A DNA stretch of 64,000 bases. It comes from Earliella scabrosa (taxonomy: Eukaryota; Basidiomycota; Agaricomycetes; Polyporales; Polyporaceae). Location: assembly GCA_022605405.1 (NCBI GenBank), contig JABYQQ010000007.1, positions 620,001-684,000 on the forward strand, read 5' to 3'. Position 1 is the stretch's first letter, and each line of letters begins with the position of its first letter. The notes under the pieces were generated by a model. It searched no databases and was not told the DNA's origin. It was given only the letters and a program-made list of their open reading frames with translations. Below, in pieces: positions 44,168 to 53,696 of the stretch. The translations under genes were made by a program, and so were the position numbers.

Positions 44168-45715
44168 TTACGACACGACGCGCAGTTTGCGCTCCCTTCC
44201 CCTCGTTCGCCCCTTCCTCTCCCTTCCTTCCTTCGCCTGCTCTGTCTGATCCTCCGCCTGCTCTGTCTGAACCTCCGCTTGCTCTGTCTGCTCCTCCGCT
44301 TGCTCTGTCTGCTCCGCTCGCCCTGTCTGCTTCGCCGCTTGCTGCGCGTGTTCCTGCGCCTGCTCCTCCCGCTTCCGCTTCTCATGCGGAAACGCCTCCG
44401 CCATCAACCGCTTCTCCTTCTCCAGCAGAGCGCGGAGGCGCTGCACGCGATCGCGCAGCTCAGCGAAGGACACGCTCCCGTCCAAGGGAAGCGACTCGGT
44501 CGACTTTCCCTTCTTGTCTCCACGGATGTCGCGCATGGCCGCCTCGAGCTCGCGGATCTGCCCGGTGAGTTCATTGAGGCGCACAGAATGCGCAGTGTTT
44601 GCGACGGACAGCGCCGGAATGGGAACATCGGCACGATGCCTCGGAGGGGTCGCGAGCCGTGGAGGGGTGTGTTGCATGGAGTAGGGCGGACATAGGGAAG
44701 GAATGGAAGGAGTGTGAGGGAGAGTGTGGTTGTCTACATCTGATCTCTCGGTAGGTCCTGGAGTCTCGCCGTTGTTGAGCGAGGAGACAATGGGAGAGGG
44801 GGCTAGAGGGGTGGGCGGGAAGGACAGGAGTGATGAAAGCGATGAGGTTTCCTCCTTCATGGTCCCCGAAGGCGTTTTCTCCAAGTCGCCGCTTTGCGCT
44901 ACGGTGTTCCGCCTCCTCCTGCTCCATAACGGCAGGCCTAGACCCCTCCGCCTGCGAAGAATACACACACCAATGGTGAGAGTCAACAGGGCAGCTATCA
45001 CCCCAACGACAGCACCGACAATCGAGCCGACTAGGATGGCTGTATGGGATTGACCGGATGCTGATGAGGCGTCGTTCTGGGTGGCGGATGTGGTTGTAGA
45101 AGGAAGGGGATCCTGTGACTGTGTAGAAGATTGCGGACTGGACATCATGCCAGCTACCCCGTCGCCGTCCTCGGACCGGCTGGTATAAGCGATGAAGTCA
45201 AACAGTACCCGCGAGGCTTGGGCGCCGCCTGCAACAATGTCGAGCGTGTGTTCCGCATATGGCAAAGAGTCGTTCACATAGACAGGAACGCGATATTGAA
45301 TTCGTGGACTAGACCCATCCGGAGTGTGAAGGTAGTGGCCAACGAGTGTGTTGTTGATAAAGAAGGTGAGATTGGTGAAGGTCGTTTTCACTCTTGGGAC
45401 GTCGTTTGCGATAAGGTTGAACACGTAGACTGCGCTACCGGTGAACCTGGCTTGGATGCGACGCTCCTGCCCACCCGGCGTGTAGATTGTGTCGTGCCAT
45501 GTGCTATCAAGGGGCTGATGAGGGTCAACGGCTGGAGTGATTCTGCATCCTTTGCATCGAGAGCCTTGGACCCATGAATTGATAGGCAAGTATGAGGGTA
45601 CGACCCCGGTGACTGAGTCGCCAAGTTCATCGTCAATTGTGCGATTGACGAGGGCGGGTGATACTAGAGCTGCGTAGCATAAGAAGGAGTAGAGATGAGC
45701 GGGCACCGGTCGCAT
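44168..45715 (-). CDS. membrane protein, NRTIDD family, charged repeat tail
   Basis: Start at 45715 (MRPVPAHLYSFLCYAAL). 515 aa, single exon. Signal peptide to about 24, NRTIDDELGDSVTG, CKGC, STWHDTIY, FTGSAVYVFN, TNLTFFINN, VPVYVNDSL and VLFDFIAYT. Membrane helix about 224-252, then LRRRR and a second basic patch SRRRRN. The tail has two helical segments (LNELTGQIRELEAAMRD; FAELRDRVQRLRALLEKEK) as in the 28.8- and 46.5-kb members, but continues past the usual end into a Glu/Gln/Lys-rich extension with four QTEQAE-type heptads and a basic terminus. There is no PPxY. The repeats are encoded by a 21-nt tandem repeat and may extend the coiled coil. Confidence 0.9.
   Translation of the reverse strand: MRPVPAHLYSFLCYAALVSPALVNRTIDDELGDSVTGVVPSYLPINSWVQGSRCKGCRITPAVDPHQPLDSTWHDTIYTPGGQERRIQARFTGSAVYVFNLIANDVPRVKTTFTNLTFFINNTLVGHYLHTPDGSSPRIQYRVPVYVNDSLPYAEHTLDIVAGGAQASRVLFDFIAYTSRSEDGDGVAGMMSSPQSSTQSQDPLPSTTTSATQNDASSASGQSHTAILVGSIVGAVVGVIAALLTLTIGVCILRRRRGLGLPLWSRRRRNTVAQSGDLEKTPSGTMKEETSSLSSLLSFPPTPLAPSPIVSSLNNGETPGPTERSDVDNHTLPHTPSIPSLCPPYSMQHTPPRLATPPRHRADVPIPALSVANTAHSVRLNELTGQIRELEAAMRDIRGDKKGKSTESLPLDGSVSFAELRDRVQRLRALLEKEKRLMAEAFPHEKRKREEQAQEHAQQAAKQTGRAEQTEQAEEQTEQAEVQTEQAEDQTEQAKEGRERKGRTRGRERKLRVVS
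44236..44330. repeat. 21-nt minisatellite in coding sequence
   Basis: The plus strand repeats a unit beginning GCTCTGTCTG about every 21 nt, four to five times with small changes. It encodes the E-Q-T-E-Q-A-E heptads in the tail of the gene above. Confidence 0.85.
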
Positions 45716-46506
45716 AGTAGCAATCAAGGGATACTAGCACTCAGAACTAGCATGGGAGAGAGCGAGCGAGAGAGATAGTCTTGCGTACCAGCTCAGGGAC
45801 AGACTTGTTTGAGGGGCATTGACAAACCTGAGGCGGCCTTGTCGACGGGGGAATTCTAAATGATTGGATGACAGTTGGACTGACAGGGTGGGTAATTTGT
45901 GGGATGAGCGCCGCACACTGTGCATGATACGAATCTTTCTTTCTAACCTTCTCTGATGAGCCATAATGCGTCAGCGCTCACCAATCAGGCCTCTCGTTGT
46001 GTCGCCTGGAGCGAGAGGCAGGCATGCGTTATCGGGTCACTAGTGCTCACCGTTATGGTTCACCAACGCGTCGAGTCGGGTAGAGTTGCTTCCGAAACGT
46101 CCGAACCAACGCTGTGTTTGTTTGGCGCTCACCGTGAGAATAAATATGGTAGGGGAACGCCTCGACGCCCTCCTCGGAGTCCCCATCTACTTCGAACTTC
46201 GAAATTCCATCTTGGTAGCTGTTAGACAACCACGCTCGATCTGTTGCATCCAAGCTGTCTACGGACTCTAACCATACATCTATCTTCGTCTATCCAAGTA
46301 TGTCCCGTCGACAACTGCCAATGCCTCTAACAACCCACCACACGGGCCCGGGTCCCCGACATGGCGTGACGTGGCATGCAAGCATCCTGCAGGGAAGGGA
46401 AATAAGCTCACGGAAGTACCACCTTGATGAAGGTGGCTTACGTGACTACCAGCAGTCATAGAGGACCGCAAGGGCGATGATTCTATCTCAGCGTGAAGGT
46501 CATATA
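45716..46506. other. spacer in the array with one possible exon
   Basis: Minus strand 46135-46290 reads an open stretch after an acceptor-like TAG (VWLESVDSLDATDRAWLSNS, then EVDGDSEEGVEAFPYHIYSH) that ends at a GTGAGC donor. It looks more like protein than its surroundings, but no partner exons or family could be identified. Confidence 0.3.
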
Positions 46507-47985
46507 TCACCGTCGTCTCGGGAGAGCCTCCACCAACAGCCGCTTCTCGTATGCGAGCTGCCTCTGAAGACTAGCCACCTCTGATTGGAGCGCAGCGCGT
46601 TTCTCGTCCGCAGGATCCACATCTCTTCGCATCCGTCCGCCGTGACGTTCTTCGGCAACGCTCTGGTCTTCGTCCGAACGAGATCGTGCGGCTCGCGACG
46701 GCCTGTGCAGGAGCGCCTCAAGCATCTGCAGATCCCGGTCTAGCTGCTCGATGCGAGCGATGCGAGCAGTGGATGTTGCCGTTATAGACACTGCTGGAGC
46801 TGGTACGTCCGGATCACCGCGCGCGGGTGAGGACGTGGGATGTTCATCGACAGCGGGTTTCGTTAGAATGGGCACAGTGAGCCCGGCCGCGTCAAAGAGG
46901 GTGTAGGATGACTCTGCGCGGGAAGGTGCCGATGATGGCAGCGTTACGTGGGATGAATGGGCCGAAGAGGCCGGGATTGGTGGCAAGGGTGTGGGATGAT
47001 CGTGCTCGTTGGCCTCAAAGAGCTGTATGGGAGGTCCGCTCGGGGGATCTTGAATAGCACCTTCTTCGCTGATCCTCTTCAATGAAGTGCGCCTGCGCCT
47101 GCGTCTGCGTGCTATCGCAAGTGCACATGCCAAGAAACCAATGCACAGGCTTATCGTTATGAGAATGGCGGCCACCGCTCCAACATTCAGGGGCCTACGC
47201 TTCGTAGAACCTAGACTTGGGGATGACTCGGGAGTGGTAGCTGGATGAGTTACCGGCGACGAAGGTGCCAATTGTGGACTCCAAGTCGATGAGGAAGGGG
47301 TCGCCGCTGGATGAACTACCGGCAACGATGATGGTGACAATTGCGCAGTGAATGATGGTAGTAGGGAAGTAGATGAGAAGTGGGATGACGGGGTGCGGGG
47401 AGCCGTGACGCTCGTGTTCGATGGTGAAGAGGTATCGTCGAAGGTGTACTCGGCATAGTCGAAGAGTATGAGTGACGCTTGGGGGCCGTCGGCTCGGATG
47501 TGTAAAACATGTGGCTTGTTGATCAACGTCGTGTTCACGTAAACTGAAACGTTGTACAGCACATCGTGGTTGTCCTCGGGTTGGTGAGTGTAGTTGCCAA
47601 CGTAGACGTCGTCCATGTAGAATGACAGGTTAGTCAGTGTGGTTGTCAAAGGGTTATTTCCCTTGTTCAGAATGATATGATAGACGTACACCGCTGTGCC
47701 GGTGAAGCGCAGCATGATATCCCGAGCAAGCTGGTCGGTATGATATGTCGAGTCGTGCCATGTTCTGTTGAACGCTGCCGTGCCGTTGATTAGAGGCGTA
47801 GCATCACATCCTCGACATTGATCGCCAGATATCCACTGGTTAGCGGGGGAGTAGGTGGGACGCAAGCCGGTGACAGAGTCACCATAGAAGTCGTCTATGG
47901 TTCGGTTGATGGGAGTGGCAATGGTAAACGTTTCTATCCAGAGGACAGCGGGCATGATTGCCTGCAAAGCCAAGAGGACGTTCAT
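46507..47985 (-). CDS. membrane protein, NRTIDD family, non-PY tail
   Basis: 492 aa, single exon, starting MNVLLALQAIMPAVLW. Signal peptide to about 24, NRTIDDFYGDSVTG, CRGC, RTWHDSTY, FTGTAVYVYH, TNLSFYMDD, VSVYVNTTL and LILFDYAEYT. The Ser/Pro linker contains a repeated P-A-T-T-P-type segment. Membrane helix about 267-291, then a run of seven Arg. The tail carries SYTLFDAAGLTVPIL, also seen in the 28.8-kb member as SYTHFAAGGITVPLL, then helices IEQLDRDLQMLEALLH and LQRQLAYEKRLLVEA, ending PRRR with no PPxY. It is clearly the closest paralogue of the 28.8-kb gene although five other members lie between them. Confidence 0.92.
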   Translation of the reverse strand: MNVLLALQAIMPAVLWIETFTIATPINRTIDDFYGDSVTGLRPTYSPANQWISGDQCRGCDATPLINGTAAFNRTWHDSTYHTDQLARDIMLRFTGTAVYVYHIILNKGNNPLTTTLTNLSFYMDDVYVGNYTHQPEDNHDVLYNVSVYVNTTLINKPHVLHIRADGPQASLILFDYAEYTFDDTSSPSNTSVTAPRTPSSHFSSTSLLPSFTAQLSPSSLPVVHPAATPSSSTWSPQLAPSSPVTHPATTPESSPSLGSTKRRPLNVGAVAAILITISLCIGFLACALAIARRRRRRRTSLKRISEEGAIQDPPSGPPIQLFEANEHDHPTPLPPIPASSAHSSHVTLPSSAPSRAESSYTLFDAAGLTVPILTKPAVDEHPTSSPARGDPDVPAPAVSITATSTARIARIEQLDRDLQMLEALLHRPSRAARSRSDEDQSVAEERHGGRMRRDVDPADEKRAALQSEVASLQRQLAYEKRLLVEALPRRR

Positions 47986-48487
47986 GACTGCAACAAGCAG
48001 ATGCAGCTACGTCAGCGATTTCACAAGGTAACAAGTATTCTACGTACGTGACCGACGGAAGGATATGCAGGCGATTGTGCCCAAACCTGCTGACGGCATT
48101 AAGTAGGATTCCTGAAACACGACGACTGTGGTAACTCACATGCAAACTCTTCTCCCGCTGATGACTGGCACTGGTCGGACCCGTAGATGTCCCACATGCG
48201 AGAACACATGGAGTTACTTACCATATTGCCTTGGTACAACACCGGTTCCGGGTCGGCTGCTTGAGGTCATCGCAGCAATGAACATATCTCGCTACCGGAG
48301 GAACGAGTTACGAGCTCGAGCGAATGATGTATTGATACATAGCGATGTCAAGAAAGAGTGTTACAAGGATCCGTTTCGCTGCTCCTATAGCTTGTAGCAC
48401 ACATATCAGCTTACGCCGCGAGTCGAGATGGGAACGGCCACAGACTCACTGATCTGTGGCACAACACCGCCCCTAGCGTTTTTCCAT
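47986..48487. other. spacer in the array
   Basis: About 500 bp, no gene recognised. Confidence 0.4.
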
Positions 48488-49838
48488 CTATACGTTGTAA
48501 CCCGGTGGCGGAGGCGAAACCTCAGCCAGCAACCTCTGGTCCTGCTCGAGTTCCGCGCGGAGGTCTGCAATCTCGTTTCGCAAGGACGCGAGCTCGGCGC
48601 GCAAACGAGAGGTGTGCCCCGTCCCTCTAGTCCTGGAACTCGACCGGCCACGGGATCTTCCCGAGCGCCGACTTGACTGATTGCTGGAGGTTGTTCGCGA
48701 TCCCGAAGACGTCGACTGGTCCTCCCTCTCCATCCTGTGCACCTGGGTCTCGAGAGCTTGTATTCGCCGCACAAGCTCCGACTGAGCGACGGTGCGACGA
48801 CTTCCGGCGGTAGATGGGGGAGGGGGATGGCGTTCAGACGGTGCGACGATGGGCGCAGTTGAACCTCCAGTTTGTGTGAGCCAATCTGGAGAATACATGC
48901 GAGAGAGACAGTTAGGGCTCACCTGTCCCTGTAGTGGACGATCCGGGCCCAGGCATCAGGCGGGTACGGCCCATGCGGAGGTCAGGCAGCTTGGGAGCGC
49001 GGGAGAAGCGGCGACTCGCGGGTTCTCCAGCGGGCTCGCGCGGATTGCCATCTATCGTGAATGGCTCGATCTTCGGTTGGTCGTCGAGGGCTTGTCGTCT
49101 CCGTCTTCGTCTCAGGTAGAGGATGACGACGATTATAGAGACAAGAACGAAGAATCCGCCAACCGCGCCGCCGACTATTGCGCCAATGGGAGTGGGAGCC
49201 TGTTGTTGAGAGGACGATTGCGTCGCTGGCGTGATAGATTCGGAAGAGGTTGAGGGGTTGGCGAGGTCGGGTGTGCCATCATCGAACGTGTACACGATGA
49301 AGTCGAACAAGATGAGAGACGCGATAGTACCGCTTGTTCGAGTTTCGAACGTGTGCTGCGTGTTCGACAATGTCTCGTTCGTGTACACCGGGACCCGATA
49401 CATAATCCGGTCTTGGGAGCTGTTCGGAATATGGGTGTAGTTGCCGACGTATTCGCCATCGATGTGAAATGTGAGGTTCGTGAAGGTGGTGGTGCTGGGG
49501 AAAGAGTTGGCGATGAGATGAAAGACATACACCGCGGTGCCCGTGAAAGCCACCGTGATCACGCGATCGGGGTCTCCGGGATGGTGTGTAGAGTCGTGCC
49601 AGGTGCCGTCCTGAACACGGGAGACATCGACGTCTCTAGTATTGATATTGCACCCGCTGCATTCCGCACCTTGTGCCCATCCATCGCCCGGTGCGTAACG
49701 CGGTTTGAGCCCAGTGAGTGAGTCTCCGAGATCGTCGTCGATAGTTTGGTTTACGCTACGAGTCGCAACCCGTGCAACGCGAAACAAGAGAGAAAGGTGG
49801 AAGAGTATTGCCAATCGGCCCGCCACAGCCCGCCGCAT
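48488..49838 (-). CDS. membrane protein, NRTIDD family, PPGY tail
   Basis: Exons 48923-49838 and 48488-48885 join in phase 1 (…TTGT-D-WLTQTGG…), 437 aa. Start at 49838 (MRRAVAGRLAILFHLSLLF); a longer upstream frame lacks a proper leader. Signal peptide to about 27, then NQTIDDDLGDSLTG, CSGC, GTWHDSTH, FTGTAVYVFH, TNLTFHIDG, VPVYTNETL and LILFDFIVYT. Short linker, membrane helix about 216-241 (IGAIVGGAVGGFFVLV), then RRRRRR. The tail intron sits between the basic region and the coiled coil, as in the 6.8- and 50.7-kb members. The end (LRAELEQDQRLLAEVSPPPPGYNV) combines the RLLAE element of the non-PY members with a terminal PPGY. Confidence 0.9.
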
Positions 49839-50669
49839 GCTCTCAGGGCAAGAGCCTACTCCACCTGCAAGGACGCTGCGCTGCTCAGATAGTATGCGGG
49901 AGATCTGGGGGAGTGCACGTACGGAGGTCGTTGCATGTATGCGAAAAGCGCTGGCCCACGTCGTCCTCACTCCGTTGATTGAGTTCCTCCAAGAACTGAT
50001 CCTGGAGACGCTGCGGCGCTGCCCGTGGCTTCTCTGTACAGGCTGACGCCATCTGAAGCAGACGCTGTCACGGGGGAACAGATCCTCCTACCCACACAGC
50101 CAGAGAATGTCCAGGAACGAGAAGCAGATACTTTTACCACTCTCACGGGAGCATTCCTATGGGCATCGAAGTCCTGTTCACATAGTACACATTGAGCGTC
50201 AGATCCGAGTGCATGATTGTCTGCGCTCCATGCAAATCTGTAGTGTAAAGGTACGGAGCGCGTAGACATCAGCCGAGCACAGGATGGCAGTACCAAGCAA
50301 GAGCGGTCCTCACCGCCTGCTACTGAAGATGAGACGCTCTGCCAACACGGGTCTCCGAGTGAGACCGACGGATGCAATGGAAGGATGCCAACAACCACGT
50401 TACGTGAACACAGGATTGCCACAAAAGGAGCCTGGGAAATGAGTTGAGATGAACGATGGCTTCGCGAAGCCGTCAAGGCCGAGGTGAGCTGAGCTACGCA
50501 GCCCGCAGTTACGGGCGAAATATGACGAGTTTCTTCGTGATCGTTCAACATAAGTACAATGCGTGGGCGACCATCGTTGACGCCAACATAACACCGAAGT
50601 ATCCAGTACCTGGCAGACGCCGGTCAGTACACCAATGGAGATGTGCATGAAGAGAGAGAAGGACACTCA
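49839..50669. other. spacer in the array
   Basis: About 830 bp. The minus strand has open patches ending at GTGAGx donors (for example near 50150-50240, DLTLNVYYVNRTSMPIG), but competing frames are equally open and no gene model could be justified. Confidence 0.3.
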
Positions 50670-51972
50670 CTACAAGCCTCGGCGAACATCGTCGTAGCGA
50701 GGAAGAGGCTCCGAGGGATGCATGCGGTCGTGGCCTAGGTGCTCGCTAACCCTCGCGAGCTCCGCGCGGAGAGCAGCTACCTCTGTTTGTAGTGCGAGGA
50801 CCTCGCTCGCTTTGGCAGCCCCACTACTTGACCGCGAGTGCGAAGTCGCCCGCCTTTCGTGCATTCGACCCTCGAGGACGCGTATCCGCTCCATGACCAC
50901 ATCTTGTTGTCGAGACGTCTTCAATGGTACTGACGCAACAGCACGTATTGATGCTACGGTATCGTCAGTCTATGGACACTGAGAGACAGCAAACGAGCTC
51001 ACAAATATCCGTAGGACGATCACTCAGATGCGTCGACGAAGCGTGAGCACTTGGGAAGGGCGAAGGAGGGTAGACGGATGACGGAACGGGAGGCGTGAAG
51101 GGCGAGATAGGAGGCGTGGAGGACAGCAGAGGTGTGGTATTGCTTTCGACCTCGAGGCCTCGTCCATCGTGCCCTCGGAACTCGTCTTCATGCTTCCCTT
51201 CGAAGAGTATCGATCGTGCACGTGGCACAGGTTTTTGAGAACGTCGGAGGCGAAAGAAGATCAAGGCAGCGACGGCAATGCAGACGCACACACCGCCCAC
51301 CGTCCCACCCACGATAGCTCCGACGGGTACGCGCGCTGAGTTGGAGGAGGAGGAGGAGGAGGGAGGAACCTCGGGAGCTTGTGAGTCTGACTGAGTTGGT
51401 GTGTTGGCTCCGGCAGTAATTGAGGCAGTGTCGGTCTCAGCGGTGTAGACGAGGTAGTCGAACAAGACGAGGGATTCGTTCGTCCCGGTCGCCCTAAGCA
51501 TGAACGAGTGTTCACGATTCTCCAGTTGCTCCTTGCTGTACACGGGTACGCGGTACTGGAACTCCTCGCCCGAGTCCTGAGCGTGGAAGAACTCGCCATC
51601 AAGTTCGCCATCGAGGAAGAACGTGGTGTTCATCATTGTGGTGGTGGAGGGGAGACCTTTCGGGACTAGGAAGTACAAGTAGACGGCGGTACCTGTGAAT
51701 TTGACTCGCATTTCGTGATTGGGGCCCCCAGGGCGATACGTCGTGTCATGCCATGTTCGTTCGAACACTTGGAGGACGTCCACATTGGAAGGCCCTATAT
51801 GACACCCCGGACATTGCGCACCCTGGTTCCACTGGTCTGGCGGGGAGTATGACGGCTTGATCCCCGTTACGCTGTCGCCCAACTCGTCATCGATGGTACG
51901 GTTGATCGACAACGCCATGGATGACGGAGTCCATAGCAAGCATAGGAAGAGGAGAGATGTAGGAAGGACCAT
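50670..51972 (-). CDS. membrane protein, NRTIDD family, LPxY tail
   Basis: Exons 51003-51972 and 50670-50953 join in phase 1 (…PTDI-S-SIRA…), 417 aa. Start at 51972 (MVLPTSLLFLCLLW); upstream codons in frame lack an ATG. Signal peptide to about 22, NRTIDDELGDSVTG, CPGC, RTWHDTTY, FTGTAVYLYF, NTTFFLDGE, VPVYSKEQL and LVLFDYLVYT. Short Ser-rich linker, membrane helix about 214-239 (VGAIVGGTVGGVCVCIAV), then RLRRS. Tail: proline-rich, then coiled coil (LALQTEVAALRAELARVSEH) and PLPRYDDVRRGL, an LPxY motif. It is the promoter-distal, rightmost gene of the array. Confidence 0.9.
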
Positions 51973-53696
51973 GCGCCGGACTTGGAGAGGTCGTTGGTGT
52001 TGAATCGTGACAGAAAGCCGCAGGCTCACTCTACAACGAAGGTACCAAAGAGCAGTTGAAAGGGCAAAGGCATGGAGTGGAGCCTCAAGGCCTCAAGGCC
52101 CTGGCTTGGGCGGAACGGGGCAGACCCAGACAGTCCGACGGTCTCGGAGGTCTTGATTATATGAAATTATGACATGCGACCCAATCGGGGTCGTGTGTTT
52201 GGCGCGGAGTCAGAGTTATGTAGTAGGATTGCTTCGGAACGACCTTGGTCACTATTAGTGGGTGTCGCCAGGGTGTCGCAGGACCATTGTTTGAGAACAT
52301 CGTCTGCTGTCGAAGCTCCAGCTGTGCTCGGAAACGGAGCAAACTCGCTGAGGGCGCATGCGACCGAAGTAAGTAAGGTACATATTACTCATCGTTGACT
52401 CACTAGCGTCGTTTTCGCATCAATCCTTTATCTTTGTAGATCGGCTACTTTGATTACATACCAATCAGGTTAGTCTTGGGATGAGTACTATGTATACAGT
52501 ATAACACGGCAGACTTACCATGAATCAATCCATTACCATGGGGGTGCACCACTGAATACTGAAGCGAGCCGGTTGCTTCAGCGAGGAGAGCAGGAGGAAA
52601 CCGCATGGGAGTTGAATTTGCATTGTGAAGTTGAAGAGGGGACCAACAGGCGCCGAGAAATCACACCGTCACCCACATTGCGCGTCTAACTTCCCAACGC
52701 CCTCGAGTTCATACGTTCAACTTCTGTGCATATACCGTGGAGAGGCTTGCTTGTCTGTGAGCGTTGTATGGCACCATATCCCCTACACGACAGCTGACTT
52801 GTCATAAGCAGTCTGTTCACCTAATACGTACCAGGTTACCAATAGGACACAGGTCGCGCAAGTTTCTCATCGCGAAAAGGATCACGACAGTTACACTTAC
52901 CGACGAGCAGGAGCCTTGTCCCATCATCCGATGCAAGCGATGGCTTCTCGAAGATACCTACCAAACGTCTCTTAAGGGTTTACAGTCATTTTCTTGTGAG
53001 CCTCACTTCGTCCTAGACCCTTAGTAGTGGGCACTGACGTATTAGAAGGACAAGTCATTCAAGGCCTGCCCGAGAACGGCTTGCGTCTTGAGTCGCTTCC
53101 TCCCCGTTCTCGTGGGCATTTTCTCAACTCAACGGCGATACCATTGCTTCTAGAACAAGCTCACTTACGACATAATGCGTGGGGTAGCGAGTTGAAATCA
53201 ATATGGCTACTCAGTCGACCTTCGGCATCCCTCGCAAAGGCCCTTCTTTACTCCAACCCCGCTGCGGGGTCGCAGATTGTCGTGCGCCCCACTCCCACTC
53301 AACATCTAGGGTCGACGGGTTACTACCTCGCCGCGAAGGATCTGCGCACGACCATCACCAGCCTTCAACCCCGAGTAGGAACTTCTTGAATGCATGGTTC
53401 TCTCTCGCTTGTCCTCCTCGCTTGCATACTCGGAGTGAGCCTACAGAGGTGCAAACATCTGCTTGACACCGGGTATAGATGCATTGTATGCATGGACGTG
53501 TGTGCATTGTTATAGTGGTAAGTGCGTCTGTCTTCCCTGACGAGAGAAGCGACGTTCTACGCGGCGTCTCTCCTGTATCCTCTCCCAGACTCGGCTGATG
53601 CGCCCTCATTCACTTGCAGTACAAAAGAAGTGGGAGGAGAGGCTTGACGCGCCTCCACCCCACCCCGTCCTCTGATTCCTCTCCGATCCCCACGCA
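51973..53696. other. intergenic, right border of the array
   Basis: About 1.7 kb between the last array gene and the alcohol dehydrogenase. A 120-codon plus-strand frame at 53027-53389 has no ATG start and no recognisable features. No family relic seen. The last 300 bp should hold the dehydrogenase promoter. Confidence 0.4.

Noticed and set aside
53027..53389. 120-codon plus-strand frame before the dehydrogenase
   Set aside because: No ATG start, no recognisable feature and no splice-supported extension.
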